Positions 1 through 5,602 of a DNA stretch of 7,243 nucleotides are shown here, in pieces. The stretch is from Bacillota bacterium (GTDB taxonomy: Bacteria; Bacillota; Clostridia; Peptostreptococcales; Anaerovoracaceae): positions 1 through 7,243 of the forward strand of contig JAKJCD010000093.1 of the NCBI GenBank assembly GCA_022706625.1. The letters run 5' to 3'. Both the position numbers and the translations under genes were made by a program. Numbering within the stretch: the first letter of the stretch is position 1; the number at the start of each line of letters is the position of its first letter. The notes under the pieces are model-generated. The model was not told the origin of the DNA. It saw only the letters and a list, made by a program, of their open reading frames with translations, and did no database searches.

Positions 1-1128
1 GGTCCGATGACTGACGAGGAAGGTATTAAAGAAGTCTTTTGGGATTTAGACGCGATGCAAATACACAGCAAAAAAGCTTTTTTGAAAGAGGTTTTAGTCG
101 ACCCGGAGGCAACAGTGCAGGAAATCGAAGAAGGCGCCGGTTTGCAAGAAAATGATTTCGGCGGAGTCTTAGCTGCTGCGGTGCCGGTGAATGCTGCGGC
201 ACCGGTGGATGAAGCGGCGCCGGCGATGGAACAGGATGCGATACCGGTCAAAGCCGCTCTTAGCGAATCGAGGCAAGGCCCGTTAAAAGTTGTAGCGCAG
301 GAGCTGCCAGAGACAGGACCGGCTATTGCAGACGAAGGAAAGGCCGAGACGGTCAAAGCGGAAAAGCATCATGGAGAGCAGATCGAACAGGGCAGAGGCA
401 TTGACGGCGTGAAAGCCGCAACCGGGCCTGAAACCGGGGCAAAGCTCGATGCTGCAGTAAAAGCATGGACTGTCGAGAAATTTGAGGAGCCGGAAAAAAC
501 AGATAACAGACCAGCGATAAAGCCGGCGATAAAGGCGGAGAACAACAAAACGAAGCCTGAAGAACTGCCCGCTCAGCCGGCAATGACGGTCACGGATGCG
601 AAAGCTCCCGGCGACTTTGCGAAGGCGGGGGAAAAGGTCGAGGCTTATGACCAGGTGGGACGCGAGATACTGCACACGCTCCGGCAGAAAGGGCCCATGC
701 AGTTTGCGATGCAGCTGGAACCGAAGCATTTGGGGAAGATCGATATCAAGCTGAAACTAAACGAAGGAAAGCTGACCATCGACATCATGGCTTTCAACTC
801 AAAAACTCAGGCTATTTTAGCCGGTCAGGTGGACAAGCTTGTGATGAGCATGGGACTAAGGAACGTCGTGGTAGAAAACGTGCATGTGACTGAGCAGACG
901 GATTTTCAAAATGAAGTAAAGCAGGGACAAGCCTTTTCGCAAAGGGGAGAAATGGATTTTTCCCGGGGCAGACAGCAGGAGCATCTCTCGCAGCAGTGGA
1001 GCAGCCGAAACGGCTCGCTCGGCAGCAAGGTTACGGCTTATCAAAGCATTGAAACAAGCCTTGAAGGAAGCATAGTGCAAAACGCGATGCCAAAGAACGG
1101 TTTTTCAAGGATGGACTACATTATTTAG
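1..1128 (+). CDS. fliK: Flagellar hook-length control protein FliK, 5'-truncated by window edge
   Basis: FliK is exported through the flagellar type III apparatus, measures the hook, and switches export from hook to filament subunits. The frame is open from base 1. The ATG at 7 has too little upstream sequence to judge a ribosome site, so the true start probably lies before the window. About two thirds of the visible protein is a low-complexity linker rich in Ala, Pro, Lys and Glu, including tandem repeats at 178-231 and 511-534, as expected for the ruler part. From about 660 to 900 lies the conserved C-terminal Flg_hook domain. Its LEPKHLGKIDIKL stretch (from 715) matches the family pattern L-x-P-x-x-L-G-x-V, followed by an amphipathic region ending in MSMGLRNVVVENVHV. 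A Gln/Ser/Arg-rich tail follows. The gene ends 17 bases before flgD, the usual partner. The identification rests on the C-terminal domain and context, because the linker is not conserved. Confidence 0.9.
   Translation, partial: GPMTDEEGIKEVFWDLDAMQIHSKKAFLKEVLVDPEATVQEIEEGAGLQENDFGGVLAAAVPVNAAAPVDEAAPAMEQDAIPVKAALSESRQGPLKVVAQELPETGPAIADEGKAETVKAEKHHGEQIEQGRGIDGVKAATGPETGAKLDAAVKAWTVEKFEEPEKTDNRPAIKPAIKAENNKTKPEELPAQPAMTVTDAKAPGDFAKAGEKVEAYDQVGREILHTLRQKGPMQFAMQLEPKHLGKIDIKLKLNEGKLTIDIMAFNSKTQAILAGQVDKLVMSMGLRNVVVENVHVTEQTDFQNEVKQGQAFSQRGEMDFSRGRQQEHLSQQWSSRNGSLGSKVTAYQSIETSLEGSIVQNAMPKNGFSRMDYII
178..231 (+). repeat. Three degenerate 18-bp tandem repeats in the fliK linker
   Basis: Three in-frame 18-base units (178-195, 196-213, 214-231) encode AVPVNA, AAPVDE and AAPAME. 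A further related hexapeptide, AIPVKA, lies at 238-255 after a two-codon spacer. The units share the gcg-N3-ccg-gtg core but have diverged, so this is an old expansion. Such Ala/Pro repeats would alter the length of the FliK ruler region. Confidence 0.7.
511..534 (+). repeat. Two 12-bp tandem copies in the fliK linker
   Basis: Two adjacent 12-base units (511-522 and 523-534) differ at one base and encode the repeated tetrapeptide PAIK. They lie in frame in the low-complexity linker of FliK, a typical slippage product that leaves the reading frame intact. Confidence 0.65.
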
Positions 1129-1145
1129 AAGGGAGTGAAACAAAT

Positions 1146-1643
1146 ATGGCAATAGACGGGATCTCATCATATCAGCAGACAACCGGTATAACGGAAGCAA
1201 AGAGCAAGGCCGGCAACGGGCTTTCTATGGACGATTTTTTCAAGCTCCTGGTGGCTCAAATCTCTAACCAGGACATGTTCAACACTGTGGATGACACCCA
1301 GTTCATTGCACAGATGGCGCAGTTCTCCATGGTCCAGGCCCTGAGCGAGTTAAGTCAGGCATCGGCAACGGCTTACAGCGTGAGCCTTATCGGCAAGGAA
1401 GCCACAGTGGCTTCGATAGGTGCAGACGGGAATATGCAGACCTGCACAGGCATCGTCGACAGTGTCACCCTGTACAACGGCAGCCCGAAGATAACAATCG
1501 ACGGACAGCAGTATGAGCTGAACAGTGTAATGGAAGTAAAAGAACCCAATATCATCGTTCCGCAGAACAATTTGGGTCAGGACGAAAAAAACGGTAATGA
1601 AGCAGTACTGCCGGATGGGGGAGAGGTAGATAGCGATGGTTGA
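1146..1643 (+). CDS. flgD: Flagellar hook capping / hook assembly protein FlgD
   Basis: FlgD forms the cap at the tip of the growing hook and helps FlgE subunits polymerise. The 165-residue product is the short Firmicutes form; the enterobacterial protein is about 230 residues. Residues 26-66 are the conserved N-terminal export/capping region, with LSMDDFFKLLVAQ, then QDMFN (42-46) and FIAQMAQFS (53-61). The usual QDPxNP motif has Met and Thr in place of the two prolines (residues 44 and 47). Residues about 78-130 (SLIGKEATV onward, through YELNSVMEV) match the small beta-rich C-terminal part. The C-terminus is acidic, with no further domain. The start is supported by AAGGGAG at 1129-1135, ten bases before the ATG. 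The gene sits directly after fliK and overlaps the next gene by 8 bases, so translational coupling is likely. Confidence 0.93.
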   Translation: MAIDGISSYQQTTGITEAKSKAGNGLSMDDFFKLLVAQISNQDMFNTVDDTQFIAQMAQFSMVQALSELSQASATAYSVSLIGKEATVASIGADGNMQTCTGIVDSVTLYNGSPKITIDGQQYELNSVMEVKEPNIIVPQNNLGQDEKNGNEAVLPDGGEVDSDG

Positions 1644-2031
1644 TAAAATTTACGGCGGAAGCTACAATCTTACGGATGCGATAATCAAACAATCCGAGAA
1701 TATCAAATCCGCAGAAAGCACAGCCGTCGGAAATAAAAAACAGAATCAGGGGCCGACATTCCGGGAGATTTTCAATCAGCAGGTATCCTTTTCAAAACAT
1801 GCCAACCGAAGGACCGAAGAACGGAGCATAGAAATCAGCCCAACAGATCTTACAAGGCTCGGGGCCGCTTGCAGCAAGGCAGAAGAGAAAGGGATAAAAG
1901 ATGCCCTAATCGTGATGAACGACTCCGCTTTTATTGTCAATGCCAGGAATAAAGTGGTCATAACGGTGATCGATAAAAGCGAAATGAAAGACAACGTATT
2001 CTCTAATATTGACGGTGCCATATTTATTTAG
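1636..2031 (+). CDS. Flagellar operon protein of unknown role (TIGR02530 type)
   Basis: This 131-residue protein resembles the family known as 'flagellar operon protein' (TIGR02530 / putative flagellar Pfam family), found between flgD and flgE in many Firmicutes. The exact molecular role is not established. The N-terminal 50 residues are polar and probably flexible. The conserved core starts at FSKHANRR (from residue 52). It continues with an alpha-helical stretch including LGAACSKAEEKGIKDALIVM, and ends with AFIVNARNKVVITVID, all typical of the family. There is no signal peptide or membrane segment, so it is likely cytoplasmic or an export-apparatus client. The ATG overlaps the end of flgD by 8 bases and is preceded by a GGGGGAGAGG run at 1617-1626, which supports this start and coupled translation. 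Family assignment is from remembered motifs, not a search. Confidence 0.83.
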   Translation: MVDKIYGGSYNLTDAIIKQSENIKSAESTAVGNKKQNQGPTFREIFNQQVSFSKHANRRTEERSIEISPTDLTRLGAACSKAEEKGIKDALIVMNDSAFIVNARNKVVITVIDKSEMKDNVFSNIDGAIFI

Positions 2032-2033
2032 CC

Positions 2034-2077
2034 GGACCTTGACAGGAGGCTAAGGGTCCTGAACGACAGAAGGACCT
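2034..2077 (+). promoter_or_regulatory. Mutually exclusive hairpins in the leader of flgE
   Basis: Three mutually complementary segments lie in the 72-base gap before flgE: GGACCTT (2034-2040), AAGGGTCCT (2052-2060) and AGGACCT (2071-2077). The middle one can pair with the first (5 bp plus a G-U and a U-A, 12-base loop from 2041). It can also pair with the third (6 bp plus a G-U, 10-base loop at 2061-2070). Both pairings cannot form at once. There is no T-run, so this is not a standard terminator. A regulatory role is inference; the stems are short. Confidence 0.3.
2044..2049 (+). other. Orphan Shine-Dalgarno-like AGGAGG without a start codon
   Basis: A perfect AGGAGG lies 13 bases after the stop of the preceding gene and would sit in the loop of the first possible hairpin. 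No ATG, GTG or TTG follows at a usable distance. The flgE start at 2104 is instead served by AAAGGA at 2091-2096, seven bases upstream. The site may be chance, a remnant, or a ribosome standby site. Confidence 0.35.
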
Positions 2078-2103
2078 GCGAGGGGCACAGAAAGGATTGT
2101 GAA

Positions 2104-3618
2104 ATGTTAGGATCAATGTATTCTGCAGTTTCTGGACTGGCAGCGCACCAGACCAAGATGAATGTCATAGGCAACAACATTGCCAACGTCAACACATACG
2201 GATTTAAATCCAGCCGGGTGACTTTTTCCGATGTATTTTACCAGACGATGAACGGAGCCTCCGGACCCACCACAAATTCCGGCGGCACGAATCCCACTCA
2301 GCTGGGCTACGGAGCTAAGGTGAAATCCATCGATGTCATCAATACGAGAGCCGGCAGCGCAACCACAGACCGGCCTTTGGATGTCTACATAAACGGCGAG
2401 GGTTATCTTCCCGTAAAGGACAGCAACGGCATCATCAAATATACCAGGGTCGGCGTCCTGGGATTTGATGTGGCAGGCAATTTAGTGGACAGCTCGGGGA
2501 ATATGGTGCTGGGTATTCCGCTTGACCCGAACACAAAGATGGCAAGGCTTGGCTCAAACGGTACGGTGTCCGCACGTGACCTGGCTCCCATAAAGGTCAC
2601 ACCGGAGGATTTGGACAAGTTCACGGGGATCACCATCGGCAATAACGGTGAGCTTACTGCTATCAAGGAGGGGGATCCCATTGTGGTGCCGGCAGCCAAT
2701 ACAGGCTGGCTGGAAAATACCGGCATATCAACATCGTCCGTTTACCGCGGGGATGTCACCATGACGGTCACAAGGAGCAATGATGTGAGCTTTTTGCCGA
2801 CAGTGTATCCGGGGGCTGCCGATCCCGCAATACCTATAGCAGCGGGAGCCAATCCGGTAAGCGCCAATGCCAATGTAAACGGCTCGTTGAGAGTCAGCTT
2901 TGACGGAACAGACTATACTTTAAGTTTTACACGAAAGAACGAAACAAACGTCAATACCGTAACGGGTGTCTTTGATGCTCTTACTGACACAGTGACTTTT
3001 ACTGTTGATTCGACTGATGTGAATCCCGCAGCCGTGACGATCCCGGTAGGAGCCGATAATACCACGCAGGTGGTAGTACCGGCAGACGGGACTCCGCTGA
3101 CCATCGGAAATGCCGTGGCATCAAGCATGACCATCGTTGCAAAGACATTCGACAAATCGGGGGCAGAAGTCAACTTGGCAGCTACCTGGACCCCGGGAGC
3201 TGCCGATAATACGAGTATCAAGTTGGGCGATATGGACCTTAAAATCGATCCCGCCAGATTCGGTTCTCTTTCATCGGGGGCGCTCGATAATACTATCATA
3301 GGTACTGTAGGTCCCGGAGCGGGGGTGCCGACCAAAATCGCCAATATCGCTGTGGTGAAGTTTACAAATAACGACGGTCTCTCTCAAAGCGGCGAAGGCT
3401 ATTTTGTGGAAACCGGAAACTCGGGGCTGCCGGTGGGCACCATCCCCGGCAGCGGAGGAACGGGAACATTAAGGGCCGGTGCTTTGGAAATGTCCAACGT
3501 AGACCTGGCGAGAGAGTTTACTGAAATGATCATCGCACAGAGGGGATTCCAGGCAAACACCAGAATGATCACCGTATCCGATGAAATGCTCACTGAACTG
3601 GTCAACATGAAGAGGTAA
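2104..3618 (+). CDS. flgE: Flagellar hook protein FlgE
   Basis: FlgE polymerises into the hook, the universal joint between rod and filament. It is exported without a cleaved signal peptide. At 504 residues it is a normal to large hook protein. Residues 1-45 carry the conserved rod/hook N-terminal region (MLGSMYSAVSGLAAHQTKMN, then NNIANVNTYGFK). Residues about 465-504 carry the matching C-terminal coiled-coil segment (MSNVDLAREFTEMIIAQRGF, then QANTRMITVSDEML). Between them lie the conserved D1 beta region and a variable surface domain (about 235-400) rich in Thr, Val, Ala and Asp, with three G-A-(x)-D-N-T motifs at D318, D368 and D395. No cysteine is visible. AAAGGA at 2091-2096, seven bases before the ATG, supports the start; no upstream in-frame start codon is usable. 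The length and the location after flgD separate it from FlgF/FlgG rod proteins. Confidence 0.95.
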   Translation: MLGSMYSAVSGLAAHQTKMNVIGNNIANVNTYGFKSSRVTFSDVFYQTMNGASGPTTNSGGTNPTQLGYGAKVKSIDVINTRAGSATTDRPLDVYINGEGYLPVKDSNGIIKYTRVGVLGFDVAGNLVDSSGNMVLGIPLDPNTKMARLGSNGTVSARDLAPIKVTPEDLDKFTGITIGNNGELTAIKEGDPIVVPAANTGWLENTGISTSSVYRGDVTMTVTRSNDVSFLPTVYPGAADPAIPIAAGANPVSANANVNGSLRVSFDGTDYTLSFTRKNETNVNTVTGVFDALTDTVTFTVDSTDVNPAAVTIPVGADNTTQVVVPADGTPLTIGNAVASSMTIVAKTFDKSGAEVNLAATWTPGAADNTSIKLGDMDLKIDPARFGSLSSGALDNTIIGTVGPGAGVPTKIANIAVVKFTNNDGLSQSGEGYFVETGNSGLPVGTIPGSGGTGTLRAGALEMSNVDLAREFTEMIIAQRGFQANTRMITVSDEMLTELVNMKR

Positions 3619-3628
3619 CAGCATAAGG

Positions 3629-3673
3629 CTGCCGCGTTCGGATCGGGAAGCATCTCCGGTCTGAATGCGGCAG
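3629..3673 (+). promoter_or_regulatory. Strong intergenic hairpin between flgE and flbD
   Basis: CTGCCGCGTTC (3629-3639) pairs with GAATGCGGCAG (3663-3673) as an 11-bp stem with one G-U pair and a 23-base loop. Inside the loop, CGGA and TCCG can add a small inner stem. It starts 10 bases after the flgE stop and ends 13 bases before the flbD ribosome site. No T-run follows, so it is not a classical intrinsic terminator. It could stabilise or process the mRNA and set different levels for hook and stator genes. The stem is seen in the sequence; its function is inferred. Confidence 0.5.
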
Positions 3674-3686
3674 ACAGGTCTGAAGC

Positions 3687-3693
3687 AAGGAGG
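3687..3693 (+). promoter_or_regulatory. Ribosome binding site that fixes the GTG start of flbD
   Basis: AAGGAGG lies ten bases before the GTG at 3704. This is the strongest ribosome site in the region, and it falls inside the longer open frame that begins with an ATG at 3665. That earlier start would add 13 residues with no family counterpart, so translation most likely begins at 3704. Confidence 0.8.
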
Positions 3694-3703
3694 TTCGTTT
3701 ACT

Positions 3704-3913
3704 GTGATTACGCTGACAAAACTAAATAAGGCAAGCGATGAAACATATATACTCAACAGCGATTTGATCGAAACCATCGAAGAAAGACCTGATACCATCA
3801 TAAGACTGGTAAACGGGAAGCACTTCGTAGTGGCGGAGAGCGCCGAGGAGGTCGTTGCAAGGATAACAGCTTATAAAAGAAGTATTTACAACATAGGTAA
3901 ACCAAAAAAATAG
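3704..3913 (+). CDS. flbD: FlbD/SwrD family flagellar protein
   Basis: This small cytoplasmic protein (69 residues from the GTG) belongs to the FlbD family found beside motAB and fliL in Firmicutes. The Bacillus subtilis relative, SwrD (YlzI), is reported to raise flagellar motor power and is needed for swarming. It should not be confused with the unrelated Caulobacter transcription regulator FlbD. Visible family marks are an I-T-L-T-K-L-N start, LNSDLIETIEERPDTII in the middle, LVNGKHFVVAES, and a C-terminal EEVVARITAYKRSI helix. The segment between the first LN and the YILN strand (KASDET) looks about three residues longer than usual and lacks the common N-G pair. The start is chosen at GTG 3704 from family alignment and the AAGGAGG site at 3687. 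A start at ATG 3665 would put part of the upstream hairpin in the coding region. motA follows after 27 bases. Confidence 0.88.
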   Translation: MITLTKLNKASDETYILNSDLIETIEERPDTIIRLVNGKHFVVAESAEEVVARITAYKRSIYNIGKPKK

Positions 3914-3940
3914 GGAGCTTAGAGCTACAGGGAGTATCAT

Positions 3941-4807
3941 ATGGTTGAGTTTAGCACGATATTAGGTTACATAGCGGTGGTTGGAGCCATAGTATTCGGG
4001 ATATCCTACGGCGACAACGGATTTGATTTTACTATGCTGCAGAATTTTTTCAGCATGTCCAGCATTTTCATCACCGTAGGGGGCACAATATTCGCTTTGC
4101 TGGCATCCTTCCCCTTTGAATCCTTTAAACGCATTCCTTCACATTTAAAAACTGTGCTGAAAAAGGACGGTAAAGACCCCTACGAATACATAGAAATCAT
4201 TACGGATCTGTCAAAAGAAGCGAGAAAACGAGGTCTTCTGGCACTGGAGGACAGGGCCTTATCCTTTAAAGACGAATTTCTTAAAGAAAGCGTATTGCTC
4301 ATCGTAGATGCCATCGAACCGGACAAGCTCAAGATCTGGTTCGGACAGAAGCTGGACAACATCAGACGGCGAAACGATGCGGAACGCAGCCTCTACGACA
4401 GGGGAGCAACCTTTGGCCCCGCCTTCGGGATGATCGGTACTCTTATTGGCCTTGTCAACATGTTAAAGTCGTTGAATCTGGAAGACGGGCCGGAACTTCT
4501 GGGTCTGAATATGTCTGTTGCACTCATAACAACTTTTTACGGATCTTTATTGGCTAACTGCTTTTTTATACCAATGTCAAACAAGCTGGAAATAGCTCAG
4601 GAAAAGGAGATGCTTTTCAAAGAGATGATAGTGGAAGGCGTCATTTCTATCAAGGAAGGGGAGAACCCGAAATACATCCAAGAAAAACTGTTAAACTTTT
4701 TAGAGGAGCGGGAGCTCAAGAATAGAAAGGAAAGGCCAGAGCGCAGGAGCAGAAGATTCAGGATAGGCTTTAGAAACAAAGCCGACGAAACCGACGAAAT
4801 ACTATGA
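3941..4807 (+). CDS. motA: Flagellar stator protein MotA
   Basis: MotA forms the pentameric part of the stator that couples ion flow to torque on the FliG ring. The 288 residues contain four hydrophobic segments, at about 6-23, 37-57, 156-178 and 188-210. The large cytoplasmic loop (about 60-155) is charged and includes RGLLALEDRALSFKDEF. The conserved GPAFGMIGTLIGLV block carries Pro160, and a second conserved proline is Pro211 at the end of the last segment; these match the two functionally important MotA prolines. The C-terminus (about 250-288) is a strongly basic then acidic tail, which makes the protein somewhat longer than the usual 260-270 residues. AGGGAG at 3929-3934, six bases before the ATG, supports the start. 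motB follows after 19 bases. ExbB/TolQ relatives are excluded by the adjacent motB and the flagellar context. Confidence 0.94.
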   Translation: MVEFSTILGYIAVVGAIVFGISYGDNGFDFTMLQNFFSMSSIFITVGGTIFALLASFPFESFKRIPSHLKTVLKKDGKDPYEYIEIITDLSKEARKRGLLALEDRALSFKDEFLKESVLLIVDAIEPDKLKIWFGQKLDNIRRRNDAERSLYDRGATFGPAFGMIGTLIGLVNMLKSLNLEDGPELLGLNMSVALITTFYGSLLANCFFIPMSNKLEIAQEKEMLFKEMIVEGVISIKEGENPKYIQEKLLNFLEERELKNRKERPERRSRRFRIGFRNKADETDEIL

Positions 4808-4826
4808 TATTGCCTCGAGGACTGAC

Positions 4827-5591
4827 ATGGAAAGAAGAGCGGAAAGAAAAAAAGTAAATATAGAAAACTGGCTCAATACATATGCGGACATGATTACTTT
4901 GATCCTGGTGTTTTTTATTTTGCTTTTTTCTATTTCCTCCGTTGATCAGGAAAAATATAAGCTGCTTGTCAAAGCGTTTACGGCGGATCCCAATACACTT
5001 GAACAGCTCATGCAGGACGAAGCTATGATGTCAGACGGAGATCTTTCCTCGGATTTCACTGAAGGCGAGGACGTCGGTCTTGATGATATCGACGATTTGG
5101 ATGCTCTTTATTGGTATTTGCGCAATTATGTAAAAGAGAATAATCTTGGGGCATCGGTACAGGTGGAAAGAAGCGAAAATATTGTTTTTGTAAAATTCAT
5201 GTCCACCCTGTTCTTTGAACCAAACAAATCAGTTTTGAAACCCGGTGGCAAGGGAATCCTCAACTGGGTGGGTGAGGCGCTGGCAAGGGTCGAACCGATG
5301 GTTAAGTTTATACGCATCGACGGGCATACGGCAGAGGCAAGCCCGGGCAACGATACGGTAAACAACAGAGATCTTTCAACGGAAAGAGCTAATGAAGTGT
5401 TGAAATATCTGGAATCGAACTATGTCAAAGACCCTTATAAGCTATATGCAGCCGGATTCGGCTTACACAGGCCTGTAGCGCCAAACGATTCGGAAGAAAA
5501 TCGTGCAAAGAACAGGCGGGTGGAGATCCTGGTCGGCAAGAACGATCCCCTGCAGGAAGAATTGGACAAGATCTATAAAGAGAGCGATTAG
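4827..5591 (+). CDS. motB: Flagellar stator protein MotB
   Basis: MotB anchors the stator to peptidoglycan and carries the ion-binding aspartate. The 254-residue protein has a short basic N-terminus, then one membrane helix (about 20-40, ADMITLILVFFILLFSIS) that begins with the essential Asp21. An acidic linker (about 65-95) follows. Residues about 128-240 form the OmpA/MotB peptidoglycan-binding domain. Its marks are FFEPNKSVLKP, IDGHTA (D165, G166, H167, T168), NNRDLSTERANEV, and the closing NRRVEI motif (N229, R230, R231). The ribosome site is a weak CGAGG at 4816-4820. Proton versus sodium use cannot be settled by eye. fliM follows after 11 bases; fliL, often found here, is absent. Confidence 0.95.
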   Translation: MERRAERKKVNIENWLNTYADMITLILVFFILLFSISSVDQEKYKLLVKAFTADPNTLEQLMQDEAMMSDGDLSSDFTEGEDVGLDDIDDLDALYWYLRNYVKENNLGASVQVERSENIVFVKFMSTLFFEPNKSVLKPGGKGILNWVGEALARVEPMVKFIRIDGHTAEASPGNDTVNNRDLSTERANEVLKYLESNYVKDPYKLYAAGFGLHRPVAPNDSEENRAKNRRVEILVGKNDPLQEELDKIYKESD

Positions 5592-5602
5592 GAGAAGAAG
5601 TA

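Noticed and set aside
283..729. 148-residue open frame on the minus strand.
   Set aside because: It is opposite the fliK linker, whose biased composition keeps the antisense frame open. The product is Arg/Leu/Phe/Cys-rich with no recognisable domain.
3052..3059. GCCGATAA, a perfect match to the flagellar sigma-28 -10 element, also at 3202-3209.
   Set aside because: Both copies encode Ala-Asp-Asn in the repeated hook motif, lie deep inside flgE, and have no TAAA-like -35 element about 15 bases upstream.
2913..3344. 143-residue open frame on the minus strand.
   Set aside because: It is antisense to the well-supported flgE. The Val/Ser/Thr-rich product mirrors the hook repeats and has no family features.
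3629..3673. Intrinsic terminator after flgE.
   Set aside because: The stem is strong, but it is followed by acaggtctgaag with no T-run, and the next genes continue the same operon at short spacing.
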